The translations under genes and the position numbers were made by a program. A DNA stretch of 5,703 nt from an uncultured Treponema sp. (GTDB taxonomy: Bacteria; Spirochaetota; Spirochaetia; Treponematales; Treponemataceae), in contig CALELJ010000201.1 in the NCBI GenBank assembly GCA_937902445.1, forward strand, positions 1 to 5,703, in the 5' to 3' direction. The notes under the pieces were generated by a model. That model saw only the letters and a list, made by a program, of their open reading frames with translations. It had not been told where the DNA came from and searched no databases. Below, piece by piece: positions 1 to 5,703 of the stretch; positions within the stretch are counted from its first letter, which is position 1, and every line of letters begins with the position of its first letter.

Positions 1-906
1 ATGGATCTTAGCGACCTGAACAATCCTTTCATGAAAAAAATGCTTGTTACTGCAAGCGGAACATACAACCACTCCCTCATGGTGGCTTCCCTGGCGGAGG
101 CTGCATGCAACGAAGTCGGTGCCAATCCTCTTCTTGCCCGTGTAGGAGCCTACTACCACGACATTGGAAAAATGGACAACCCTGAATACTTTGTAGAAAA
201 CCAGGGCGGCGGAGAAAACATCCACAAGGAAATCAATCCATCACTTTCTGCAAGTGTCATCAGGACCCACGTCAAACGCGGAATTGAAAAGGCACATTCC
301 CTCAGGCTTCCAAGTTCCATCGTGGACATCATCTCCGAGCATCACGGAAACCAGATCATCGCATACTTCTACAACGAAGCCCAGAAAATTAATCCTGACG
401 TTTCACCGGAAGATTTTTCATACACTGGAAATCCTCCGTCAACAAAGGAAAGCGCTGTTGTCATGCTTGCCGACACAGTAGAGGCTGCCTGCCGTACTCT
501 CGAAAAACCATCGGTTCCACGTCTGGAGAAATTCATAACGACTCTTGTCAATTCAAAGATTGAACAGAAGCAGCTTGAAAACTGCAATCTTTCTTTCAGC
601 GACATTACGAAAATAAAGGCAGCCTTCGTTCAGATTCTTGCAGGCTACTATCACAGCCGTACAAAGTATCCTGACCAGAAGGATCCTGACGGCGGACAGC
701 AGCAGTCGGCCCCGGTTGAAAATACAGCGGCTTCAGGTGACGACCACGGGCAGGAGGCTGTTCAGCAGAATGTGACGGCCCCATCCCAGGAAGATAAAGG
801 CGAGCCAAAGAAAACTCCTGCAAAAACTGCTGAGAAAAAATCCCTCAAGGAGAAGGCTGAAAAGGTCGCAAGATCCGCAGGTGAGAAAAAGGGGAAGGCT
901 GAATGA
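1..906 (+). CDS. pgpH: PgpH/YqfF-family 7TM-HD phosphohydrolase, C-terminal part (5' truncated by window)
   Basis: Family members are membrane proteins whose cytoplasmic HD domain hydrolyses cyclic-di-AMP. This window holds only that HD domain and a tail. Visible motifs are GTYNHSLMV (H24), YYHDIGK (H53, D54), H90, SEHHG (H114, H115) and MLADTVEAA (D158), which together form the expected metal-binding HD set. The domain spans roughly residues 1-224 and ends in YHSRTKYP, where relatives usually stop. A tail of about 77 residues rich in Lys, Glu, Ala and Gln follows and looks disordered. The ATG at base 1 is almost certainly an internal Met: the usual extracellular 7TM-HDED region and seven membrane helices should lie upstream, out of view. 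The stop overlaps the ybeY start by 4 bases (ATGA), which implies translational coupling. The family call is strong. The cyclic-di-AMP substrate is inferred from characterised Listeria and Bacillus homologues. Confidence 0.9.
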   Translation: MDLSDLNNPFMKKMLVTASGTYNHSLMVASLAEAACNEVGANPLLARVGAYYHDIGKMDNPEYFVENQGGGENIHKEINPSLSASVIRTHVKRGIEKAHSLRLPSSIVDIISEHHGNQIIAYFYNEAQKINPDVSPEDFSYTGNPPSTKESAVVMLADTVEAACRTLEKPSVPRLEKFITTLVNSKIEQKQLENCNLSFSDITKIKAAFVQILAGYYHSRTKYPDQKDPDGGQQQSAPVENTAASGDDHGQEAVQQNVTAPSQEDKGEPKKTPAKTAEKKSLKEKAEKVARSAGEKKGKAE

Positions 907-1379
907 ACCAGATTTTTGTAAGCTGTGAGGAAGGCCTTGAGGAACCAGTCTGGCTTTCCAGAATTGAGGAATTTGCCGGAAAAGTTCTTGAGGCCGCAGG
1001 CTACGACGGAGAGGAGATTTCAATCCTTTTCTGCGGTGATCCGATGATAAAGGAACTCAACTCAAACTACAGGAACATTGATGCTCCGACAGATGTACTG
1101 AGTTTTGAAAATGGCGAAGAATACACCGATGAGGAAGGCAAGGTCTGGTTTCAGGCCGGCGACATTGCCATCAGTGTTGACACCCTGCCAAAAAATGCTG
1201 AATACTTTGAAGTATCACAGAATGAAGAATTGAAAAGACTGATAATACACGGCATTTTGCATCTCAATGGATATGACCATGGAGAAGAGCATGTTGAAAA
1301 AGGTGTTGAGCCAAAGTGCGAGATGCTTGTCATTCAGAAAAATTTAATGGAAAAATTTGAAACCTATGAGCTTATTTAA
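903..1379 (+). CDS. ybeY: Endoribonuclease YbeY, 16S rRNA maturation factor
   Basis: YbeY is a cytoplasmic zinc-dependent endoribonuclease-like protein involved in 16S rRNA 3'-end maturation and ribosome quality control. The 158-aa length is normal for the family. The signature H-x3-H-x5-H is present as H116-GIL-H120-LNGYD-H126, followed by GEEH. The upstream conserved block N55-Y56-R57-x2-D60-x-P62-T63-D64-V-L-S-F holds the conserved Arg (R57), and GDIAIS (86-91) is also typical. The start ATG at 903 overlaps the preceding stop. It is preceded by a purine-rich AAGGGGAAGG at 889-898, a plausible Shine-Dalgarno. The gene lies between pgpH and a CorC-like gene: the first adjacency is known from Bacillus (yqfF-yqfG), the second from E. 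coli (ybeY-ybeX). No key residue is missing. Older annotations call this family a putative metalloprotease. Confidence 0.96.
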   Translation: MNQIFVSCEEGLEEPVWLSRIEEFAGKVLEAAGYDGEEISILFCGDPMIKELNSNYRNIDAPTDVLSFENGEEYTDEEGKVWFQAGDIAISVDTLPKNAEYFEVSQNEELKRLIIHGILHLNGYDHGEEHVEKGVEPKCEMLVIQKNLMEKFETYELI

Positions 1380-2148
1380 ATTTGGAAAAAACAAAAAGAC
1401 AAAAAAAGAAAACCAGACTCAGGAAGAAGTCCAACAGGAGATACTTGCTGAGGAAAAAAATGACATGATCCAGGGTGTCGAGGAACTTTCTGCAACGACC
1501 GTAAAGGAAGTTATGGTTCCACGCATCGACGTTGATTTCATTCCCCTTGAAACTGCGGAAGAGGAACTGCTGCAGAAAATTTCTGAAAGCGGACATTCGC
1601 GCATTCCTGTCTACGAGGGAAGCATTGATAACGTAGTCGGCATCCTTTACGTAAAGGACCTTATAAAAATTCTTGCATCAAAGCAGGCCGTTGACCTTGA
1701 GAAAATAATCCGCAAGCCTTATTTTGTTCCGGAAAGCAAGCACATCGACAGTCTTCTGCGTGAATTTAAAAGGCGTCATGTTCACATTGCGGTTGCCATC
1801 GACGAGTATGGTGGAATAAGCGGCATTGTCTGCATGGAAGATATTATAGAAGAAATCGTCGGTGACATTCAGGATGAATTCGATCACGAAAGGGAAGACA
1901 TCATTGCCCTTGCCGACAACGTATGGATCTGTGATGCGCGCGTTGACCTGGACAGCCTCAACGAGGAGATTTCCTCAAGCTTTCCAACGGAAGAATTTGA
2001 TACCCTTGGCGGTTTCGTCTTTGATCTTTTTGGTAAGATTCCGGTCAAGTTTGAAAAGATTTCATGGAACAGCTATGATTTCATAGTTCAGGAAATGGAA
2101 GGCCATAAAGTCAACACGATAAAAGTGATATATAAAAACAATTCCTAG
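1366..2148 (+). CDS. corC: CorC/YbeX-type CBS-domain protein (hemolysin C/TlyC family)
   Basis: This is a soluble 260-aa member of the CorC/HlyC family. Residues 1-40 are a charged leader rich in Lys, Glu and Gln. A CBS pair follows: the first repeat opens with VKEVMVPRIDVD (46-57) and runs to about 105, the second spans about 112-170 and carries DEYGG (146-150). GDIQDEFD (166-173) leads into a CorC_HlyC transporter-associated domain (about 180-260) with TLGGFVFD (213-220). There is no N-terminal DUF21 membrane domain, so it resembles E. coli YbeX/CorC rather than full-length YfjD/CorB-type proteins. CBS pairs in this family bind adenine nucleotides. YbeX has been linked to Mg2+/Co2+ handling and ribosome metabolism, and adjacency to ybeY favours that role. 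The hemolysin label is historical. I chose the ATG at 1366 (14-base overlap with ybeY). A TTG at 1357 is the alternative and sits at a better distance from GGA at 1349-1351. Confidence 0.9.
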   Translation: MSLFKFGKNKKTKKENQTQEEVQQEILAEEKNDMIQGVEELSATTVKEVMVPRIDVDFIPLETAEEELLQKISESGHSRIPVYEGSIDNVVGILYVKDLIKILASKQAVDLEKIIRKPYFVPESKHIDSLLREFKRRHVHIAVAIDEYGGISGIVCMEDIIEEIVGDIQDEFDHEREDIIALADNVWICDARVDLDSLNEEISSSFPTEEFDTLGGFVFDLFGKIPVKFEKISWNSYDFIVQEMEGHKVNTIKVIYKNNS

Positions 2149-2193
2149 GTGCCGTTTCTCCAGCAGGGGACCGTTCATCTGGAACTGAATTAT

Positions 2194-2203
2194 AGGGTGG
2201 GGA
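2194..2203 (+). promoter_or_regulatory. Ribosome binding site deciding the start of the TPR gene
   Basis: The purine-rich AGGGTGGGGA ends two bases before the ATG at 2206; its GGG core at 2195-2197 is 8 bases upstream. The ATG opens directly into a clean signal peptide, whereas the upstream in-frame GTG at 2149 would add 19 residues lacking signal-peptide character in front of it. The GTG at 2197 falls inside this site. The 57-base gap from the corC-like stop to the ATG shows no convincing terminator or promoter, so read-through from upstream is likely. Confidence 0.65.
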
Positions 2204-2205
2204 AA

Positions 2206-4359
2206 ATGAAAAAAATTACATCTCTTATCATAGCCGGAACTCTGGCAGCTGCCTTGTCTGCCCAGGGACGTGGTTCAGGCCGTACAGCCATCGAGTTGTT
2301 TGCCGACGGCCAGGAACTCCAGGCCCACAAGCAGTGGTTTGATGCCATGGATCTTTACCAGGAAGCCCTTTCCATGAATCCCCAGTATGGCGACGCATGG
2401 TACAGCATGGCTTTGTGTTCCTATGCTCTTGGCAGCTATGACCTTTGCGTTCAGTATGCGGACAACGCTGCAAAGTATGAGCGCAATCTCAGTGACATCC
2501 AGAACCTTAAGGGAATGGCCCTTATCTCCCTTGGAAAAATCAATGAGGCAAAAGATGTTTTCACTGCCGTCCTGAAAAAATATCCAAACAACATAGATGC
2601 CCGTTTTGGCCTTGCAGAACTTGATCTTCTTGACGGAAGAATAAGCGTTGCCGAGGGAAGGTATCTTGATGCCCTTAAGCGTGACAGCCAGAACAGAAAG
2701 GCTTTGCTTTCCCTTGCCCTCGTCAGCTCTGAGATGGGAAAAAATGAGGCCTCCGAACAGTATGTGAAGCAGGCTCTCTCATACTACAGCGGAGAAGCGG
2801 AAGTCCATTACATGGCTTCATATCTGGCCGCAAAAAACGGTGACTACAAGGTTGCGGAACAGAGGGCAAGAAGCGCGGTTCAGATCAACGGAGACCTGGA
2901 CAAAGCCTATTCACTTCTTGCACAGATTCTTTTTGCCCAGAAACGCTATGATGAAGTAATCGATATCTGTGATTTCAGAATCGGAAGGAAAAGAGACTGC
3001 GTTGGCGCCTGGTATCTCAAGGGATTGTCCCAGCAGAAACTTGAACGTTACTACGATGCCATCGATACATACCAGACTGGTCTTACAATCAATCCACAGG
3101 ATGAGGTCATGCGCAATGTCCTTGAGCTTCTCGTTGGCCAGGTTCTCACAGTCGAAGATCCAAGAAGAAATTCATGGGCTGAATACCACTCAAAAAAGGC
3201 GGCAGAATTCGGCCGTAATTTCGATGGAATTTCGGAACGCTATGAATACCAGAGGGCTCTTTCAGTTGCTCCTCTCAATGCTTCCATCAGACAGTCCTTT
3301 GCCGACATGCTTGAACGTGACGGCCTTTACGAACTTTACCTGCAGCAGCTTAAGTTCATCCGGGACAATGCGGAAGTCCTCGACAATGGACCTTCCCTTC
3401 AGCGTGATGAGAATTCACCTTCCAAAAAGAGAAGCCGTGAGCAGATTAAAAACGACGATGCCATTGAAAACTATGAAAGCATCATGAGAAACAATATTTC
3501 AGCAAGATGGAAGATTGATCCTTTCTATCTGGATAAGACAAGATGGAATATCGGCATCTATTACACAAAGAAGCCGGTTCAGCTTTTTCATGCTGATCTT
3601 GAGGAAATAAGTGCACTTGCCGCACGCACTGCATTCAGCGGAGTTCCGTCGACTGCTGTTGATGTTGAGACAAATCCGGTTTCAAGCTACGGTGAGGCAT
3701 TCCGTCTGGCACGCACTCAGGGACGCGACTATTTTGTAATAATGACGGCTGAGGAAACAGAGCGCACTTATTCAATCGATGCGACTATTTATTCCGCAAG
3801 AACCGGAACAAAAACTTCGGAGATTCATGTCTACCGTACTGGAAACGACTGCATGGCAAAATCGCTCCAGAGGTTCCGTGCAGGTGTCCTTGATATTCTT
3901 CCAATCCGCGGAAAAGTTTTGCAGAATGTCCAGGGAACACTTTTGCTTGACCTTGGTAAAAATGACGGCATTTCAGTTGATGCTGAATTCAACATCATCC
4001 GCAAGGGTGGAATCGAGACTAACGATGAAGGACCTGGCATCAAGTACAATAAAAAAGATCTTCTTGGTACCGTAAAGGTCACCGCCTGCGATGAGGAAAT
4101 CTCAGAAGGTAAATATAAAAAGAATGGATTCTATGACACTCTCAATGTTGGCGATGAAATCATTCTTGTGAAAAACAAGGATGGTGACAAAAAGGACAAG
4201 GATGGCAATGCTGCCACCGACAGCCGTCCTGCCGCCGATGCTGACGGAAAGGCCGCCACTGAAGCTGCTGCCGCCGCAGAGAAGGAAGCAATTAAGGAAT
4301 CTTTGAAGCCTGTGAGCCGTGAAAATGATCTGATCCATCTTATACGTGAGATTCTGTAG
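2206..4359 (+). CDS. Exported TPR-repeat protein with FlgT/CsgG-like C-terminal region, function unknown
   Basis: This 717-aa protein opens with a signal peptide: MKK, a hydrophobic core, and probable cleavage after A-L-S-A (residue 19). The mature protein is therefore likely periplasmic or envelope-associated; no lipobox Cys is seen. About eight consecutive 34-residue TPR units fill roughly residues 27-300 (recurring W/Y-x2-x-A/G...A positions, e.g. DAWYSMALCSYALGSYDLC and GAWYLKGLSQQKLERYYDA). Further helical segments reach about 390, and a charged linker near 390-420 follows. Residues about 430-565 look alpha/beta (AxxQGRDYFVIM...TYSIDATIYSARTGT), reminiscent of CsgG/LpoB/FlgT middle domains. 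Residues 569-656 (GKVLQNVQGTLLLDLGKNDGI ... LNVGDEIILV) read like the small beta domain at the FlgT C-terminus. A Lys/Asp then Ala-rich stretch (about 657-700) leads to a hydrophobic end, LIHLIREIL. TPR array and export are well supported. The C-terminal resemblance is by eye only. A role as an envelope scaffold is inference. Confidence 0.88.
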   Translation: MKKITSLIIAGTLAAALSAQGRGSGRTAIELFADGQELQAHKQWFDAMDLYQEALSMNPQYGDAWYSMALCSYALGSYDLCVQYADNAAKYERNLSDIQNLKGMALISLGKINEAKDVFTAVLKKYPNNIDARFGLAELDLLDGRISVAEGRYLDALKRDSQNRKALLSLALVSSEMGKNEASEQYVKQALSYYSGEAEVHYMASYLAAKNGDYKVAEQRARSAVQINGDLDKAYSLLAQILFAQKRYDEVIDICDFRIGRKRDCVGAWYLKGLSQQKLERYYDAIDTYQTGLTINPQDEVMRNVLELLVGQVLTVEDPRRNSWAEYHSKKAAEFGRNFDGISERYEYQRALSVAPLNASIRQSFADMLERDGLYELYLQQLKFIRDNAEVLDNGPSLQRDENSPSKKRSREQIKNDDAIENYESIMRNNISARWKIDPFYLDKTRWNIGIYYTKKPVQLFHADLEEISALAARTAFSGVPSTAVDVETNPVSSYGEAFRLARTQGRDYFVIMTAEETERTYSIDATIYSARTGTKTSEIHVYRTGNDCMAKSLQRFRAGVLDILPIRGKVLQNVQGTLLLDLGKNDGISVDAEFNIIRKGGIETNDEGPGIKYNKKDLLGTVKVTACDEEISEGKYKKNGFYDTLNVGDEIILVKNKDGDKKDKDGNAATDSRPAADADGKAATEAAAAAEKEAIKESLKPVSRENDLIHLIREIL

Positions 4360-4405
4360 GACGGGTGGATGATGAGAGCCATCACTGCATACGGTGGTTT
4401 CAATT

Positions 4406-4466
4406 CTTCGACTCCGCTCAGGGATCCTATGCAGCAGGACCGGTGAGCGTAGTCGAACCGTCGAAG
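4406..4466 (+). repeat. Palindromic REP-like intergenic repeat
   Basis: The left arm TTCGACTCCGCTCA (4407-4420) pairs with TGAGCGTAGTCGAA (4444-4457) in 13 of 14 positions, with one C/T mismatch. Inside the 23-base gap a short stem, TCCT (4425-4428) with AGGA (4436-4439), closes a 7-base loop. A second copy of the right-arm end, GTCGAAG (4460-4466), perfectly complements CTTCGAC (4406-4412). The wording, a CCCTGAGCGGAGTCGAAG-type core on the reverse strand, matches short palindromes that I recall as dispersed in many bacterial genomes, including some spirochaetes. The palindrome is directly visible. Its dispersed nature is recollection and cannot be checked in this window, where it occurs once. 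Confidence 0.7.
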
Positions 4467-4495
4467 TTAGTCTGCTGACGGTCCAGTTTCTTTTT
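4437..4495 (+). terminator. Candidate intrinsic terminator of the upstream operon
   Basis: GGACCG (4437-4442) pairs with CGGTCC (4479-4484). After one bulged base and one mismatch the helix can continue with T4444-A4478 and AGC (4446-4448) with GCT (4474-4476), giving about ten pairs. The T-rich run TTTCTTTTT (4487-4495) starts two bases after the stem. A smaller alternative stem is ACCGTC (4457-4462) with GACGGT (4477-4482), loop 14. The position, about 80 bases after the TPR stop and just before the pgk promoter, fits a terminator. The loop is long, the stem imperfect and the T-run broken by a C, so efficiency is uncertain. Confidence 0.45.
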
Positions 4496-4499
4496 CCCG

Positions 4500-4528
4500 T
4501 TGAATTCTCTAAAAAAAATCATTATATT
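4500..4528 (+). promoter_or_regulatory. Probable sigma70-type promoter of pgk
   Basis: A -35 box TTGAAT (4500-4505, 4 of 6 to consensus) is followed after exactly 17 bases by a -10 box TATATT (4523-4528, 5 of 6). The spacer is A-rich (A8 at 4511-4518). Transcription would start near 4535, leaving a leader of about 38 bases before the ATG. TATACT at 4534-4539 is an alternative -10 but lacks a matching -35. The boxes sit in a sharply AT-rich stretch directly after the terminator-like sequence, as expected for an independently expressed glycolytic gene. Confidence 0.55.
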
Positions 4529-4559
4529 CTATCTATACTTTTTGTATTAAATTCCATTT

Positions 4560-4565
4560 GGAGGA
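4560..4565 (+). promoter_or_regulatory. Strong Shine-Dalgarno for pgk
   Basis: GGAGGA lies 8 bases upstream of the ATG at 4574, separated by an AT-only spacer. It is the closest match to the anti-SD complement seen before any gene in the window and fixes the pgk start. Confidence 0.85.
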
Positions 4566-4573
4566 TTTTTTAT

Positions 4574-5703
4574 ATGATCAAGACAGTAAAAGATGTTGAT
4601 CTTAAGGGCAAGCGCATCATCATGCGCGTAGACTTCAATGTTCCTATGAAGGACGGAGTAGTTCAGGATGATACACGTATCATGGCTGCTCTCCCAACAA
4701 TCAAGTACATTCTTGAACAGAGCCCACGTTCTCTCGTTCTCATGAGCCACCTTGGCGATCCAAAAAAGGATGTTAAGAAGGCAGCTGAAAAGGCAGCAAA
4801 GGCTGGAAAGGAATGGACAGATGCAGATGCAGAAAAGTTCATCAACGGCAAGAACCGCATGGCTCCAGTTGTAAAATATTTCTCTGAAAAGCTCGGAAAG
4901 GAAGTTACATTCCTCGCTGATGCTCTCGGACAGAAGGCAGCAATCGACGCTCTTCCAGAGGGTGGAGTTGCAATGCTCGAAAACACACGCTTCCACAAGG
5001 AAGAAACATCTAAGGATGCTGCAGAACGTGATGTAATGGCAAAGGAACTTGCTTCTTACGGTGACATCTTTGTTAACGATGCATTCGGAACAGCACACCG
5101 CGACCAGGCTTCTACAGCTTCTATCGCAAAGTTCATGCCAGTTGAATCAGTTGGTGGATTCTTGATGGAAAAGGAAGTTAAGTACATCCAGCCAATGGTA
5201 ACAAACCCAGAAAAGCCAATGACAGCAATCATCGGTGGTGCAAAGGTTTCTTCAAAGATCGCAGTTCTCGAAAGCCTCATGAAGAATGCTTCTACACTCA
5301 TCGTTGGTGGTGGTATGGCATACACATTCCTCAAGGCACAGGGACACGAAGTAGGTAAGTCACTTGTTGAAGACGACTTCCTCGGAACAGCAAAGGACCT
5401 TCTTGCTAAGGCTGCTGAAAAGGGTGTTAAGATCCTTCTTCCAGTTGACCATGTTGGTGCTGCAGAATTCGCAGACAAGGATCCAGTTGCAGTAGATGCA
5501 GTTGATCTCCCAGCAGATCTCATGGGTCTTGATGTTGGTCCTAAGACAGTTGAACTCTACAAGGATGCTATCCTTGCTTCTAAGTCTATCGTATGGAACG
5601 GACCTGTTGGAGTATTCGAATTCGAAAACTTCGCAAAAGGTACAGAATCAGTTGCTCGCCTCGTAGCAGAAGCTACTGGTAAAGGGGCTATGACTGTAGT
5701 TGG
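4574..5703 (+). CDS. pgk: Phosphoglycerate kinase (3' end cut by window)
   Basis: PGK transfers a phosphate from 1,3-bisphosphoglycerate to ADP in cytoplasmic glycolysis. The 376 complete codons seen cover nearly the whole enzyme; the window ends at GAMTVV, just before the expected GGGD motif. Seen in order: RVDFNVP (18-24), DDTR (R35), SHLGDP (58-63), ENTRF (R139), [13 protein letters not shown] (168-180, R176), GGAKVSSKI (221-229, nucleotide side), [12 protein letters not shown] (244-255), GPKT (322-325) and NGPVGVFE (342-349). Two positions are unusual: the normal HLGR is HLGD (D62), and the normal AHRAHAS is AHRDQAS (Q178). A Lys/Ala-rich insertion of about 21 residues lies near 67-93. 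Codon use is strongly biased (Ala GCA/GCT, Thr ACA/ACT, Pro mostly CCA), unlike the upstream genes, consistent with high expression. It has its own promoter and is probably not part of the upstream operon. Identification is secure. Confidence 0.97.
   Translation, partial: MIKTVKDVDLKGKRIIMRVDFNVPMKDGVVQDDTRIMAALPTIKYILEQSPRSLVLMSHLGDPKKDVKKAAEKAAKAGKEWTDADAEKFINGKNRMAPVVKYFSEKLGKEVTFLADALGQKAAIDALPEGGVAMLENTRFHKEETSKDAAERDVMAKELASYGDIFVNDAFGTAHRDQASTASIAKFMPVESVGGFLMEKEVKYIQPMVTNPEKPMTAIIGGAKVSSKIAVLESLMKNASTLIVGGGMAYTFLKAQGHEVGKSLVEDDFLGTAKDLLAKAAEKGVKILLPVDHVGAAEFADKDPVAVDAVDLPADLMGLDVGPKTVELYKDAILASKSIVWNGPVGVFEFENFAKGTESVARLVAEATGKGAMTVV

Noticed and set aside
1..3. ATG at base 1 as the true start of the HD-domain protein.
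   Set aside because: The reading begins inside the conserved segment just before the HD motif, and PgpH family members carry several hundred residues of membrane and extracytoplasmic sequence upstream. The Met is better read as internal to a truncated gene.
2158..2185. Weak inverted repeat TCCAG ... CTGGA in the gap before the TPR gene, considered as a terminator.
   Set aside because: Only five base pairs, a loop of more than 10 bases and no following T-run.
2149..2205. A GTG start at 2149 extending the TPR protein by 19 residues.
   Set aside because: It directly abuts the previous stop, lacks its own Shine-Dalgarno and would bury the signal peptide. The ATG at 2206 has a good site and a clean MKK leader.
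2969..3487. A 172-codon + strand open frame inside the TPR gene.
   Set aside because: It is out of frame within a well-supported TPR coding region, has no domain features, and reads as a composition shadow.
4369..4446. A 25-codon open frame (ATG ATG ... TGA) just after the TPR gene, with GGACGGGTGG in front.
   Set aside because: More than a third of it is the left half and loop of the palindromic repeat and its stop lies in the right arm. It has no recognisable protein features, so it is most likely chance coding within the repeat.
4547..5523. Two long overlapping open frames on the - strand opposite pgk (4547-5098 and 5056-5523).
   Set aside because: They mirror the biased codon use of pgk, show no known domain or convincing ribosome binding site, and overlap a certain gene across their length.

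Overview
The window reads as a chromosomal housekeeping segment from a spirochaete, most likely a host-associated Treponema. The basis is the gene order (7TM-HD phosphohydrolase, YbeY, CorC-like protein, secreted TPR protein), which matches my recollection of the T. pallidum TP0651 to TP0648 region, together with a PGK that has a treponeme-like Lys/Ala-rich insertion. The genus is inferred by eye and was not tested by a search. All genes lie on the + strand. Both ends cut through genes: the first CDS lacks its 5' part and the last lacks its 3' end.

Region 1 (1-4359) is probably one transcription unit. It starts with the C-terminal HD domain of a PgpH/YqfF-type cyclic-di-AMP phosphodiesterase. 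This overlaps by 4 bases with ybeY (rRNA maturation endonuclease), which overlaps by 14 bases with a soluble CorC/YbeX-type CBS-domain protein. After a 57-base gap comes a 717-aa exported TPR protein of unknown function with an apparent beta-rich C-terminal domain. The order joins two conserved neighbourhoods: pgpH-ybeY, as in Bacillus, and ybeY-ybeX, as in E. coli. The theme of the first three genes is ribosome maturation and ion or second-messenger homeostasis.

Region 2 (4360-4573) is a 214-base intergenic stretch. It contains a palindromic REP-like repeat (arms around 4407-4420 and 4444-4457). Overlapping it is a possible intrinsic terminator for the upstream operon, whose stem would compete with the repeat hairpin. 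Next come a good sigma70-type promoter and a strong Shine-Dalgarno for pgk.

Region 3 (4574-5703) is pgk (phosphoglycerate kinase, glycolysis), cut off just before its terminal GGGD-type motif. It shows strong codon bias typical of high expression. It also carries two unusual substitutions in the basic substrate-binding patch plus an insertion of about 21 residues.

I found no tRNA, rRNA, CRISPR array, transposase or phage gene. The most unusual items are the intergenic repeat/terminator overlap, the altered PGK active-site patch and the uncharacterised TPR plus beta-domain protein. None of these amounts to a clearly new system.
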